A DNA stretch of 64,000 nt from Bugula neritina (taxonomy: Eukaryota > Bryozoa > Gymnolaemata > Cheilostomatida > Bugulidae): positions 2,172,751 to 2,236,750 of the forward strand of contig OZ037773.1 in assembly GCA_964035545.1 (NCBI GenBank), in the 5' to 3' direction. Within the stretch, counting starts at the first letter, position 1; each line of letters opens with the position of its first letter. The position numbers and the translations under genes were made by a program. Under the pieces are notes generated by a model, which ran no database searches, was not told where the DNA came from, and saw only the letters and a program-made list of their open reading frames with translations. This document shows positions 1-11,689 of the stretch, piece after piece.

Positions 1-650
1 TAAACACCTAATATGAATGTACACATTTTGCAAAGTCTTGCTAACAGTTAAAATACCGCTAAATAAATCAATATGTTCTCAGTAGGTCTTCTTTGATGCT
101 ACAATACGATCTAGAGGAAATATGTAAATAATAATGGAACAATCAGCTGTCATTCTTTACTTTGAAAGTGACAATCGCAATCACAGTGGTGTGACAGCTA
201 CATTGAAACCAAACCAATTTGTAAAAAGCAACTTGATTACATTGGAGTCTTGTGACGGAGCTGGTGGTTTACTGTTCTGTCAACTCAGCAGTCAACTTCA
301 AAGGACTTGCACATGCTAGCAAGCAAGTCCTATGAATTTGTAACAGTGAGTAGCGCAGGGAAATATTCCAAGGATTCTCTTCTTGAACACAAACAAAGCT
401 GCCAAAACAAACAATCAACAAATTACAATTTTCTTCACAAGTGCAAAGCTAATGACAAAACACACAGCAAAAAATAAACAATATAGCTGATTATACAGCT
501 GTACCTTTATCACAGTTATTAGAACCAGAATGTCCGTAATACTTATTGCATTTATTCTTGGAGCTAATTAAATCTTTGTTCCTGCAACACCAATAAACTG
601 CTCTTGTATTGCGCCTCTTTGTATACAAGTATTAGTTAAATACTTCTCAC
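1..650. other. Left flank, no assignable gene
   Basis: AT-rich sequence with only short open frames. The downstream part of the neighbouring minus-strand protease-like gene should lie here or to the left. I looked for its C-terminal His box (Gly-His-Tyr context) on the minus strand and did not find a convincing one. Confidence 0.4.
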
Positions 651-1784
651 CCCACTCTTATCTGTTATATAAAGCAAATCCAGTACTTCCAAGTTTTTAG
701 TTAACTTGACTCCTGGTTCATCAAATCTTTTCAAAGTGATAGCTAAGACTTTTGGAAGCTTTGTAAACTGAGACAGTTGTACAGTTATATCTAGACTACT
801 AGAGCTCAAAAATAGTAACATGAGTATTTATTCAGTAGTCAGAAATTCTCAAGAATATGGTCCAAAATATTATGTAAACATAAAATACACAAAGTACCCT
901 TCGAAAACATATCCATCTAGTTTCTTGGAACTGAATTGATGCCCTGCAGTGTGACCTCACTCTGTAACAAATAAAATAGCCAATACAAAAACGTGATGCT
1001 ATAGTGCCAATAAAATAAATGTTCTATTTGTTGCCAAATCACCTCTAATAGAGGAACTGGTAATAAATTCATTGACTGAGCAAATGCTGTTTCAGCATTG
1101 CAGAAATGACATTTAGTCAACTATTCAACTTCTGACCAGAACAATTTTGTCCCATTGAAGAAAAGAGCATAAGTGTTTAGTGTACCTACTAACTGTCACT
1201 TTAGGAATTATAAACTATACATAAGCAACAAATGTGTTCAAGCAATGTTAATGTTACCCAACCTATTGCATCGCATGTTATAAACTTCCATTAATACCTC
1301 GGCAACATCATGCTGCTCATTATTCATGAAATCAGGTAAAACCTCTAAAAACAAAATATGTATGTAAAAGAAGCCTTAATTGGTGGCTATTCTTGATTAA
1401 AATGTCAATTATACATTTGGTTTTTGATAAGGGATTTGAAATTTATCGTTAGCCATGAAATTCAACCCTTGATCTGTGGAATTGCTACTGGCACAGTAAC
1501 AAATGAAGCATATATAACCAAAAAAGAACACTAAAGTGAAACCAAAAGACCAAAACAGTGATCTACTTCTCGATTACAGTATGAAAAAACATGACCATTT
1601 ATTTCCTATATAAATAGAACAAGTTACTTTAAATCTAGGTTTAAAGTCATATTAATCCCCTAAGAAAAAGATAAATTAAAATTTATGTACTCACAATTTA
1701 CTTGTAGCGGTGGTGTGCGGTTTATAGTTTGAATACATGCATTTAAAAAGCATGTATTTCCAAAATTAGTTATACCTCTATAAT
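651..1784 (-). CDS. Ubiquitin-specific protease-like gene (partial, possibly decayed)
   Basis: Four minus-strand exon-like segments fall in the order expected for a USP/UCH peptidase (family C19), an enzyme that removes ubiquitin from proteins. Exon 1695-1784 encodes the catalytic Cys box, GITNFGNTCFLNACIQ, with the nucleophile in NTCFLN. It sits between an acceptor ttacag and a donor gtgagt. About 1245-1344 encodes the QQD-type box (MNNEQHDVAEVL). Exon 1043-1120 carries CHFCNAETAF and a strand like the USP 'LPVPL' element. Exon 651-767 encodes LPKVLAITLKRF, close to the family motif LPxVLxxxLKRF. Direct joining of the Cys-box exon to the QQD exon would create a stop, and the phases around the QQD exon do not close, so exons are missing from my model or the gene is decaying. 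The catalytic His box was not found. I recognise the family, not the member. Confidence 0.55.
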
Positions 1785-2250
1785 CTGTAAAAATTATCAA
1801 AACAACAGGACCATTACAATGAATGCTAAACAATGAATATTCTTGACTTCAAATTATATTATCAGAACAACAATTTGGCTTAAAAAAAACCTAGACTTTT
1901 TGGCTTATTTAATATGAAAAAGACTGTTACTCTCACAAGACAAATGTCAAATACACTATATCTGCACCACAAGACCAAAATGAGTCTTAACAGGGTATAC
2001 AATGGGTTTTAAGATAACATGTGACTGAGTGTTATAGCCAATTCATTAAACACATATATGTTTAAGTTCAACTGCATCAATGTGAAAGTTTGATGCACTT
2101 TTTCTCAACGATTTGAATAAAACACTCAAGTAGTATAAGTATTACTATCCATCTTGTCTTAGACTTACTAATTATTAATCAATATACCATAAGTATAGTT
2201 ATAAGCTTATATTAATATCACAATACCATTTAACAATAACTGGTTAGTGA
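1785..2250. other. AT-rich, no gene seen
   Basis: No open frame with recognisable homology. The 5' part of the protease-like gene may lie here or beyond the satellite, around 3.0-3.35 kb, where base composition is less AT-rich. Confidence 0.3.
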
Positions 2251-3768
2251 ATTACATATATAATTAAATGAATTAAAATAAACATAAGATTAGCAGATGT
2301 GAATTACTACTACAGTATTAGAATAAGAATACCAATACAATTATGAATTATTATTATTAATAATACAAAATTATATTAAAATAATAGGCTAATAATAATA
2401 CTACACTTTATATAATGACAATGATTATCATTATGATTATATTATTATTATTAATATTAATAATTAATTTAATACTAAAATATTAATTAACATAATACTA
2501 ATACTTATACTTATACCAAGTTTAATAGTAATAGTAATACTAATAGACAATAGACATAGTAATAGAACTAGTAGCACTAAGTTTAATAGCTATACTAATA
2601 GTATTACATTTACTATTAGTATTAATATTAGTATTAGTAATATAATTATAATTATAATAAATGTAATTCAATACCTAAAGTTAAAATGATATCGTAATCT
2701 ATAAGTTATTATATAATTATCACTATAACTATAAGTATAAGTATATTAATTATTATTTATATTATTAATTAAACGCTATTAGTATTACTATTAGTATTAG
2801 TAAAAGTGATACTATTACTATTAGTATTACAGCATTACTATTACTATTGAGTATTAGTATTACTATTAGTATTAGTATTACTATTAGTATTATTAATATT
2901 TCTATTAATATTAATATTATTATTTATTAAATTTAATCGTTAATATGATTTAGATTATTATTTTAATCGACAATTATTTAGTTTAAAAATGTTATTAATA
3001 ATTTATAAGCAGATTGAGCTTACCCATCTCTAGCTTTATTTGTTATATTGGAAAGTCGAAGTGAGAATTTTAGGTTCAAGCAAAAAGATATAAGCTGTTC
3101 AGTTGAAGGGGTGTACTTGTAGAGTTGAAGATATCACGTTGGTTGCGAGGGATGAAATAGACTAAGTACTTAACACGTTGCCGAGGTTTTCTTAATGCAA
3201 GATTATTTTAATTTTAGAGTTGTGTCATTTTTCAACTAAAACCTATGCTTCGTGCATACACAAAAGTATTACGCAGCGATTACTAAAAAAATTGCTCGGT
3301 TAAGTACTTTTCCGCCGTTTTTGCAGAAATTTCCGCTTTTCCGTTTACGCAGTTTACAAAAACCGGTAAAAATGAGTGCAAAAACGTAACCATAATAATA
3401 ATCATAATCATAATCATAATAACAAATTACCAAAGTCATTATAATGATGGCAGGTGTGATTATTATAACATAACAGTATGAGCATTATTTAAATTGCACT
3501 TTTTAACGGCAACTAATAATTTGGTAATAGTAAATGTAATACTATAAGTATAAGTATAATAAATATAATTATAATATTAATACTAATAGTAATAGTAATA
3601 GTAATACTAATAGTTATAGTAATAGTATTACTATTAGTATTACTATTAACTATTTAGTCTATTACTATTACTATTAGTATTAGTATTACTACTAGTACTA
3701 GTGACTATTACTATTAGTAATACTGTATTAGGCGTATTACTATTACTAATACTAATAGTAATACTAAC
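2250..3768. repeat. ATTAST-type hexamer satellite, block 1
   Basis: Long runs alternate the triplets ATT with AGT or ACT, mixed with the reverse-complement phase (ACTAATAGTAAT). Orientation switches several times, for example around 3575-3720, where one phase is followed by its complement and could form hairpins. A unique, less AT-rich stretch lies at about 3010-3380. The array directly abuts a LINE fragment at 3769. Confidence 0.8.
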
Positions 3769-4200
3769 AAATCCCTATGCCTTCCTCACCTAGACTATGC
3801 CTCTGCTGTTTGGGACCCCTACACTACAAAAGAAATAAATTCCATCGAAGAGGTACAAACACGGGCAGTAAGAGCCATAGCTAACATCAAAGGTAGAAGA
3901 GGAGTGCGAGAAGCAAAAGAAAGACTGGAGCTGGCCGCCCTCGATGAAAGAAGAAGAACTCAACGGCTAAGACTCCTTATGAGGATACTCCAAAAGGAAG
4001 AATATCACCCAGCACTCTCTGCAGCGTATGACGAACTAATAAATACCCCGGAAAGTTTTATCCAAACTAGGGCCCAAACACTAGGACAGCCAAGATCAGT
4101 CAGCACCAATAATAACTGCTATTATAACAGCTTCTTGCCACGAACAATCCGTGACCTTAAAGGGAACAATCCTTGCAAGACTAATTTACACACAGAATAA
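3769..4200 (+). mobile_element. Non-LTR retrotransposon RT C-terminal fragment
   Basis: An open frame of 143 codons starts with LCLPHLDYASAVWDPY, then IEEVQTRAVRAI, then a charged tail ending in a stop. This is the conserved region after the reverse transcriptase domain of Jockey/CR1/L2-type LINEs (the 'LDYASxVWDP...xLExVQxxAxR' block). The element is 5' truncated, with no catalytic FADD box. It is bounded on the left by the hexamer satellite and followed by about 190 bases of possible 3' UTR before the satellite resumes. It cannot transpose by itself. Confidence 0.85.
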
Positions 4201-4389
4201 TCTAAACATTGACAGGTTAACTTACCTGTACTAATAAACAATATTGCAACACACACTGCAACCAATTTATGGACTATTGTATGCATTTTACTTTCTGACC
4301 AACCATAAACATATGAGGCATGCCGCTTCTGCTACCTAGTGGTCTAGCATGATCGTAATCTGGAGGTAATTGGAGGAGGTAAACAGTAA

Positions 4390-5110
4390 TAATTAAGTTC
4401 AACAATTACAATAACTAATAGTAATACTATAAGTATAAGACTAAGTCAATAACTATCAGTATCACTATGAATCTGACACTGATATTCATACTCATAGAAT
4501 TACTATTAGTATTAGTATTACTATTAGTATTAGTCATGCTCATACTCACACTGATACTGTTAGTTAGATAGTAGTATTACTATTAGTTGTTGGTTAGTTA
4601 GTTGTTAGTTACTATTAACTATGACTATCACTATGTGAGTATGTTCTCATTATGATTATCAACGAAATTATCTTTATCATTATGTTTTTTGATATTTGAT
4701 TATCATTAGACACTATGATTATTTACACTATTGGTATTACTTGTAAAACTAAAAGTAAGCAAAGTAATCATTAAATTTAGTAGTGATAGTATTACTATTA
4801 CTATTAGTCTAATAGTAATAGTAATACTAATAGTAATACTAATGTCTAATAATCTTTTCGAGTGCGTCTTCCTTTTAGTTTGCACATACTCAGTGATAGT
4901 CTTAGTATTACAGTATTACCCACACTATTACTTATAGTTATACTATTAGTAAATATATTAGTGTTACTAATATTAATATTTATTATTACTATTAGTAATG
5001 CTCATAGTTATAGTTATACTGAGTTTAATAGTGATATTGATGCTGATATTCATAGTCGTAGTGATAGTCATACTTATAGACATAGTAATACTAATACTAA
5101 TATTCATTAC
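4390..5110. repeat. ATTAST-type hexamer satellite, block 2
   Basis: Same imperfect hexamer as 2250-3768, with orientation switches (ATTAGTATTACT and ACTAATAGTAAT). Open frames of up to 101 codons here have Ile/Ser/Thr-rich low-complexity content and come from the repeat itself. Confidence 0.75.
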
Positions 5111-5819
5111 AAATATAGTTTAAATTGGTCCCTGGTGGCATTAAATTTAATTTTAATTTTCAATTAGATAGCTAAGCAATGTGAATAATAATGTGAATAC
5201 CAATAGGCAATAGGCGTAGACTTAAAGGGACAGACAATGGTAAATGTAATATTTAATGTAATGTATTTCAGGTTCTCACTAAGCATATATTCAAGATGGC
5301 AAAACAGGTCTTCATTTGTACACATATTCATTATGCTACTACTTCCATATCACCAGTTTTTGTTAAATCGAGAAGCTAAGTTTTCAACTCTTTTATTTGG
5401 GTAGACATGGTAGTTGCTTCAAGCTGATATTCCTTTTACTACTTTTAAACGCCATTTTGCTGTTAACTTAGGTTTTTCTAAAAGCTGATTAACTCTTGAA
5501 TGAATATAAATTTTTAATCTCATTTTATATTCAAAATAGAAGTAATGACTATAACGTAGTAGCTTAACCAGTTTCTATTGATTCTATTCTTTGTTCATTC
5601 TAAGGACTGACTACAATGACACTCAGCTTAAAATCTCCCATTTTAAAAATGTTCTTTATAAGCAGTTTTCTTTAAATAATCCTTGAAGCATAAGGAATTA
5701 AATCAATACAGATATATATTACTTCAGCTTGTACAATGTATGTATAATACTGTATTTCATTATAATTAATAATATTATATTCTCTTCTAGACTCCCCAAG
5801 CTAGGATTTCTATTTCACT
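5111..5819. other. Intergenic and probable 5' region of ZNRD2
   Basis: No gene seen. The stretch directly before 5820 presumably holds the ZNRD2 promoter and 5' UTR. No clear TATA box or other motif stands out in the AT-rich background. Confidence 0.3.
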
Positions 5820-8800
5820 ATGGCGGAAGGTGAGCTACAAACTTTCAATATTTACAGACAGTTGAACCAATTTTATAGAACTGGTTTATAATAGTATACA
5901 TGAGATTACATTCACTGTTGATGGTAGGTGGAGATATGGATGATTGGAAACCTCCCTCTGAAGCAGAAATGAAAGTAATTAACGCTCGCCGTGAGAGACA
6001 GAACAAGATCAGTAAAATTATGGGAGAGTATCTATTGAAAGGATATAAAATGTTGAATTCTATTTGCAGTTTATGTGGGGTGAGTGTAACATTGTCTACT
6101 AGTATGTAGCTGCATGCAATATAGATATTGTCTCATATTACAAGTTTAAAAGTACTTCATGCATGGTGATTGGTAGTTAAGGTCCATTTGATTTTTGTTT
6201 CAATGAAATGTTCGTAAAGACGTCAACTAAATTTCTCATTCTGTTATCACTTAGATTTCTGACAAGTCATACAGGCTAGTGAATTAGTAGACAAGATAGA
6301 GTATGACCCTTTGGCTCAGCACTGTATTACTTTGTCTAACTCTTTCACTGTCATCTCTTATGCAGACGATACTGCTGCAAGACCGAGAAGGCGGGGAATA
6401 CTGCGTATCCTGTAGAGAGCTCACCTCAGACACTGATAAAGACGACCCTGGTTAGAATACACATGTTGTTTGCTGCCTTTTCCTGAATGACCTTCAAGTT
6501 ATTGAAAGCTTCTTGCTGTCATTTTATATTTCTAGTAATTTTCTGTATGATCAGTGGTAAAAGTTGTATTTTTGGTTTTTTATCTACTCGTAAGCATCAT
6601 ATATCAACATCCTTAACTGAAATTATCTATATGCAGCCCTGAGTTAGGGGTGACTGAGTGCAGTAGTTCAAGGTCTCCAGTTGGGAAGTTTCAAGTTCCA
6701 ACCTACAACCCGCAACTCTAAACTCAAGAACCCCAAACTCGGAGTTGCTTATAAAAAAATTTCCTTCGGTTCCTGTTTTGTAGTCGTGAATCCTGATGCA
6801 GCAGAGTCACAAGTACGGGAGGGGTTGTCTCAGGCCACCACTGAGCATTCAGTTGACGCAGATTCTGGGCTCCACTATGTAGATATGCCACCCGAAGTCT
6901 CTCACTCTCTACCTACTCAGGTGAGTGTCTGTTAACTGCCAGAGCTATAGCATTGCTGTCAGTTCTGATTGCCTTCTTTTGTTTGGCTGTTGATTTGTAT
7001 CAAGGACTGCTGTAAATAAGTATTTTATTCTCAATATCCATGATTGATGCTGTAGTGTGTGAACTTAGAAGTTGACAACTCCATCCTTTATACAGAATAG
7101 TTTTGCTTGTTCTGTAAATTGTAAGAGCTTAGTTTAAATTATGTTTTGGTTTGAAGCCAGCATAGAGAGTAACTTACTGTACCAAGAGAATATATTATTA
7201 CTTTTTATTACTTTCATAACAAGGAGTTGAATTAGAAACACATTACGCTGAATTTCCTGGCCTCAGCAGAGTTTGTACAATCTGTTCTGAAGTTGGCGCT
7301 AAGCTGGGTCTGAATGAACAACTATTTTCATATCTTTCCGTTGTATAGAAAGCTGCAGCTTTCAACTGCTGCTTTCAGCAGTGAATAAATCAGCTATTAG
7401 ATTTCCAACTGATGCTGACACCCCTCTACTGTTGAGGCATCAGAAAGTCATTCTGTTTGGGTTTGTAGCAGCCGATGCCGAACATCACCGCGGCAGCTGG
7501 TCGACTGCTGGCCAAGCTCCAGCAGGGATCGAGTCATGACGCTGACATCGAAGTTGGCAGTTGTCTTCCTTCGACACTCGGCAAGTCTAACATAGTAAGT
7601 GAATACTTCATACACTGAATATAAAATAGGTCACATTATCCTTTATTTAGGTCACATTTTCTTATATATATATATATATATATTATATATGTCACATTTT
7701 CTTCTATATAGGTCGCATTGTCTGACATATAGATCACATTTTATGCTATATAGTTCACATGGTCTGATATATAGGTCACACTGCTTGATATATAGAACCC
7801 ATTGCTGAATATATAGGTAAATTTTTTGATAGATGAGACACATTTACCGGCTTTCCATGTACCGATCTCAGATCGATCTTAGCGAGATCGATCCATGGAA
7901 AGACGCTAAAGATCGATCTCCGTCGATCTGAGCTGGTCGGTCTGTAGAGCTCGAACTCAGATCGATCTCATGTCAATAAGACCATGGAAAGACGCCAGAT
8001 CGATCTGAGAAGTAGAAAAAGACTGCGCGCTACAATGTTGTCTGCTAATAAAAATGATAACTTATTGATAACTACTAAGCAAAGTATTGAACAATCATGA
8101 TAACTACTTTTTCAGATGCCAAAACTTTGACTTTCAGTACAGTGATTAAGAAAACTCAATTATATGCAGTAGAAGGTAAAAAAATGGGAAAATTTAAAGT
8201 GAATTCAAATGACTATCAAAACTTAGTTTCATTAGCTATTTTCTTTGTAATTTTAAGCCTAACAGTCCTGTAAGTTTGTTAATAATCTGCAAGACAGCCA
8301 TTAATTTTATATAAGCTGTTGAGCTAAAAAATTAAAATTAATTATTTTAAATTGGCTAAATTACCATACACTGAAAGCTTTGCTGCGTATAGTTTATAGC
8401 TGGGATTAAATTTTAGACCACTACTATCTTGTTTTCAACAGTAGTAGCTTTAATCACTCAAATAGGTGAACAAATTATACTTTTAAAGTATCCTTCACTT
8501 AAGAGGAGGCAACTTCGCGAGATCGATCTGACACTATCATGGAAAAATGATCGATCTGAGCACATTTCTCAGATCAGTACATGGAAAGCCCGTGATTGTG
8601 TGTGTAGGTCAGATTTTCATATATAAAGGTCACGTCAATTTCTTATGTATAGGTCACTTTGTCTGATATAGGTCACATCGTCTGTTATATAGGTCACGTT
8701 TTATTGTATGCAGGTCACCTTTTCTTGTATATAAGTCACATTTTCTTGTATATAGGTCACAGAGACGATTTCCGCCCTCCAGTCTAGGTTGCACTGGGCA

Positions 8801-8914
8801 AACTCACAGCTACTCAACACTACACAGAGTGATCAGATTATCACATTATGTTCTGTCATAGAAAAGTGTGTTAGTGCCATCAAAGCAGTCCAGAGTTTAG
8901 ATAATGTTTTATAG
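5820..8914 (+). CDS. ZNRD2: ZNRD2 (SSSCA1/p27) zinc-ribbon protein
   Basis: Six exons: 5820-5829, 5928-6079, 6366-6450, 6784-6920, 7472-7594 and 8765-8914. All phases close and give 218 residues; from memory the human protein is about 199. The N-terminal region (WKPPSEAEMKV, ARRERQNKISKIMGEYL, then LKGYKML) is the conserved ZNRD2 signature. A zinc ribbon follows, with CSLC (Cys50, Cys53) and YCVSC (Cys67, Cys70). The middle is acidic and variable. The last exon encodes the conserved C-terminal helix (LQSRLHWANSQL and SVIEKCVSAIKAVQSL). Known family role: small cytoplasmic Sjogren/scleroderma autoantigen 1, tied to the centromere/mitosis and tankyrase literature; the biochemical role is unsettled. 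Exon 5 has a tandem acceptor (TAGCAG), so one Gln may be optional. The last intron holds a minisatellite and an inserted TIR element. The first coding exon has only 10 coding bases. Confidence 0.93.
7628..7846 (+). repeat. Minisatellite, ATAGGTCACATTTTCT-type units (left part)
   Basis: Units of about 19-22 bases built on TATATAGGTCACATT, imperfect, with a short (TA)n inside. The array sits in ZNRD2 intron 5 and resumes at 8608, so a TIR element has split it. Confidence 0.8.
7847..8592. mobile_element. Non-autonomous TIR element rich in GATCGATCT
   Basis: The ends are inverted copies: left CGGCTTTCCATGTACCGATC, right (reversed) CGGGCTTTCCATGTACTGAT. Subterminal copies of AGATCGATCT and CCATGGAAAGACGC cluster at both ends. 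The centre is AT-rich with no transposase frame. Length is about 746 bases. It interrupts the GGTCACA minisatellite in ZNRD2 intron 5. I could not define a convincing target-site duplication, so the superfamily is open. Confidence 0.7.
8608..8762 (+). repeat. Minisatellite, ATAGGTCACATTTTCT-type units (right part)
   Basis: Continuation of the array at 7628-7846. It runs right up to the acceptor of ZNRD2 exon 6. The acceptor (GTCACAGAG) looks derived from the repeat unit's GGTCACA. Confidence 0.75.
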
Positions 8915-9049
8915 ATTAGGGAGACAACTCTACAGGAAGCTGACAGTTTTTGCCCACGAGAGGGCTAATGTATCTATAAATCTCATTTAGTGTAAATATT
9001 ATGTTATGTGACTCTTTTATTACTATGTGCAATAAAATATCATGAATCA

Positions 9050-9240
9050 TTGCATATTCTACAGTGAATTGTAGTATATTCTACAGTGTATTGTGGTGTA
9101 TTCTATAGTGAATCATTGCATATTCTACAGTGTATTGTAGTGTATTCTATAGTGAATTGTGGTATATTCTACAGTGTATTGTAGTATATTCTAAACTAAA
9201 TTGGGGTATATTTTATGTTTGGTTGTAGTATATTCTACAA
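9050..9240 (+). repeat. Minisatellite, TATTCTACAGTG units
   Basis: Roughly eight imperfect units of 24-27 bases with core GTATATTCTACAGTGAATTG, a short distance downstream of the ZNRD2 stop. Confidence 0.8.
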
Positions 9241-9375
9241 TGAAAGCAGGCTGTTGAAGGGAATTAAAACAATATGTGAAATTACTTCAATTACTTCTGG
9301 GCACTTCTGAACTTTTAATGGAGTTCTAAAAGTATTTCTCTGAGTTACCTCTCAAAAAAGAGCTAGATTCTTAAC

Positions 9376-9880
9376 TTGACATGTGACCCATTGCAACGCT
9401 TTGTTGAAAAGTTTTTAGAGGAATTACAGGAGGATTTCATTGAGTTGGTTCACTATTCAGCAATGAAGAATGATTTGAAATCTTCTCCAATTGATGTATT
9501 GTGGGTGGTGTCCAGTAAAAATGATACAGGTAATAATGGCACAAATGGGAAAGTAGGTAAAAATGGCACATGCTTTTTTAATATTAGGGTGGGGGTTTGA
9601 AGTTTGAAGTTTGAAAGAGAAGTTTCAGGTGAGGATTTCGGGTTTGTACTTAGGGTTCTGGGGTTTGGGTTCAAGGGTTGGAGACTTAGGGTAGAGAATT
9701 TGGGGTTTGAGTTTGGAAAAATTCAACATCAGTGTGCCATTTTACCTACTTTTCTATTTGTGCCATTATTACCTGTGCCATTTTAATTTAAAATTATTCT
9801 GAGTTTCAACAAGCAAAATTTTCCCACACATAGCTAACAAAGCAGAGTTCTGGTGCCATCCAACACCACCTCTCTGTATG
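9376..9880 (+). CDS. Possible unrecognised exons interrupted by a MITE
   Basis: A plus-strand open stretch at about 9379-9505 includes RFVEKFLEELQEDF and LVHYSAMKNDLKSS, with amphipathic, protein-like composition. After an inserted MITE (9526-9776), 9834-9880 could be an exon (acceptor cacatag, donor gtaagattc). I do not recognise a family, cannot find a start and did not link the parts in phase with certainty. It may also be a chance frame or a gene relic. Confidence 0.22.
9526..9776. mobile_element. MITE family A, copy 1 (GGCAC-rich TIR, G-rich core)
   Basis: A perfect-looking foldback. The left end ACAGGTAATAATGGCACAAA is matched by an inverted right end finishing TGGCAC...TTACCTGT, with TIRs of about 45 bases. 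The core is a run of GGGTTTGAAGTTTG and GGGGTTTGGGTTC-type repeats. Length is about 251 bases with no coding capacity. Related copies lie at 26552-26690 and 52075-52300. Confidence 0.8.
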
Positions 9881-10235
9881 AGGTAAGATTCTCATCAATT
9901 CAAAGAGAAGAGAAACTGCCTCAACCTGCAGAGTTACTTAAGATGGGCCGGGTCAAACACAAAGCCAGGCTTAAGCAAGCTGGCACAAAAGTATCAACTA
10001 AAGCCATAACATCAATAATTGACCTGCTCTGTGTTTTATAACATTAAAATAACAATAATATTATTATTATGATAATTATATTATATGCAAATGTAAGAAA
10101 ACAAAATATATTGCATTGTATCATATATTCTGATTCCCTAAGTCATGAAATCTTTTCGCTCTTCAAAGGGGGGGAATTAATAGTCAATCTTAATGAAAAG
10201 GGGAATAGTATGAAAAAGGTTAGAAACCACTGTTC

Positions 10236-10520
10236 TATACTCTTTACTTTGTGCTGTAAATGTAACTTTACATTAGCTAGTTGATGTTTACTTTTGCTCA
10301 GTTCTGTTTGCTATGTAGAAGAGTCAAGATGCAAATACCGGTGGATAATAATGAAGCTACTATATATATGTAGCCATAGGAATAATGTGACTTGAATATG
10401 AATCAGAACAATCTGATACTACACTCAACTGTGTGCTAAAAGCATAATAGGGCATAGGCTATAAAACAAAACCTCTCCATACGCTACAATGTCTAGTGTA
10501 TGTTATATAGGTAAGTTATG
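10236..10520 (+). repeat. Dispersed repeat R1, copy 1
   Basis: Shares long segments with 24088-24400: CTATACTCTTTACTTTGTGC, then AGCTAGTTGATGTTTACTTT, then ATACTACACT and ACTGTGTGCT, with indels. No coding signal. Element type unknown. Confidence 0.75.
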
Positions 10521-11225
10521 ATAACTATACCAATATTTCAATATACACTGATAAACTTATTGTATATGTTATGTTACAAAGATGTGACATGGTACATTTT
10601 TTATTGTCGACAGTTTTGTATTTTCAAAGCTATAAAATGAGAATGTTCCATTATTGCTGCTGTGATGCATGGTTTTTTCTGAGTTATAATATGCTGACTA
10701 ACAGTATTCAAACATTTGGTTGATTAAAAAGGACTCACCAATATCAGGTTTTTTGAATTCTTCAACATGAATTAGAAGTTGTGTCACCTTAACTGACAGG
10801 TGGACATTGTTATAGGAGGAAGAGTGTTCAACGAATTTATACCTGCTATAGTACTAAAGCTTTCTATTGTAAAATGTATCATAACATTATGTGTTGTGGC
10901 TTGTATAGCTCATGTTTGTTTAATACTGATATTGTTATTACAGAGTGGAACATACAAACTATAAAGATAATTAAAATGTAATTCAATCTAGAGCCTCATT
11001 GTGAGAATGTTTCATTTTTGTATATACAATTTATTGAAACATTATAAGTAAGGATTAGGCTGCAGCTTCTTGGGTTACAAATTGTTACAATCTTGTCTGC
11101 TTAGAAGTTTTTTCTACTCTATTTCATTAAATAACCAGCTTGTTTTTTTTTTCAATTTTTAACTCATTGATTTCTTAATTAGAAGAAGTTAACTATTTCT
11201 TGAATTCTAATTGAAATATAAAAAA
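10521..11225. other. AT-rich, no gene seen
   Basis: No open frame, splice-bounded exon or repeat that I can support. Confidence 0.4.
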
Positions 11226-11374
11226 TGTATGGATTATGTATGTATGTATGCATGTAATTATGTATGTGTGTATGTATGTGTGTATGTATGTATGTATGTA
11301 TGTATGTATGTATGTATGTATGTATGTATGCATGTAATTATGTATGTGTGTATGTATGTGTGTATGTATGTATG
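11226..11374 (+). repeat. (TATG)n microsatellite
   Basis: Nearly pure TATG repeat with a few TGTG and CATG variants. The His/Thr/Ile-rich minus-strand frame here is repeat-derived. Confidence 0.95.
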
Positions 11375-11435
11375 TTCCAAGTAGGCAATTGATATATCCA
11401 CATGTATATACTGTCTGAACAGCAAAACATTGTTG

Positions 11436-11584
11436 TATTACACCTATATAAAGGTGCTGAAGGAAATGCACCCAGACAAGGTATATCCAGGAAAGCCATG
11501 AGCATAATGAACAGGTTTATAACTGACTCGTTGCTCACAACTTCAAAAGATGCAGTCTCACTATGGCAGCAAGATGCACAGTAG
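11436..11584 (+). pseudogene. Histone H2B pseudogene 1
   Basis: One frame gives YIKVLKEMHPDK (compare the H2B block [11 protein letters not shown]). After a frameshift, a second frame gives ISRKAMSIMNRFITD (compare [15 protein letters not shown]). The N-terminal half is replaced by the (TATG)n tract, and the C-terminal half (HYNKRST onwards) is gone. The downstream flank is shared with the H2B pseudogene at 30103, so both belong to the same duplicated segment. Confidence 0.85.
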
Positions 11585-11689
11585 TGAATTTAATAAATTA
11601 GAAATTAGGTTCATGCATTTTGTACCTGATAGCCCTACAATCTGTTTTTGAGGTGTTGCTCTAGCATAATTAATTTGTGTGTTTATGTT

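Noticed and set aside
134-319. 61-codon plus-strand frame at the left edge
   Set aside because: No homology, no splice sites and no recognisable partner; treated as chance.
4731-5167. Two plus-strand frames of 68 and 101 codons
   Set aside because: Low-complexity Ile/Ser/Thr/Val content from the hexamer satellite; no splice context or homology.
11193-11471. His/Thr-rich minus-strand frame
   Set aside because: Translation of the (TATG)n microsatellite.
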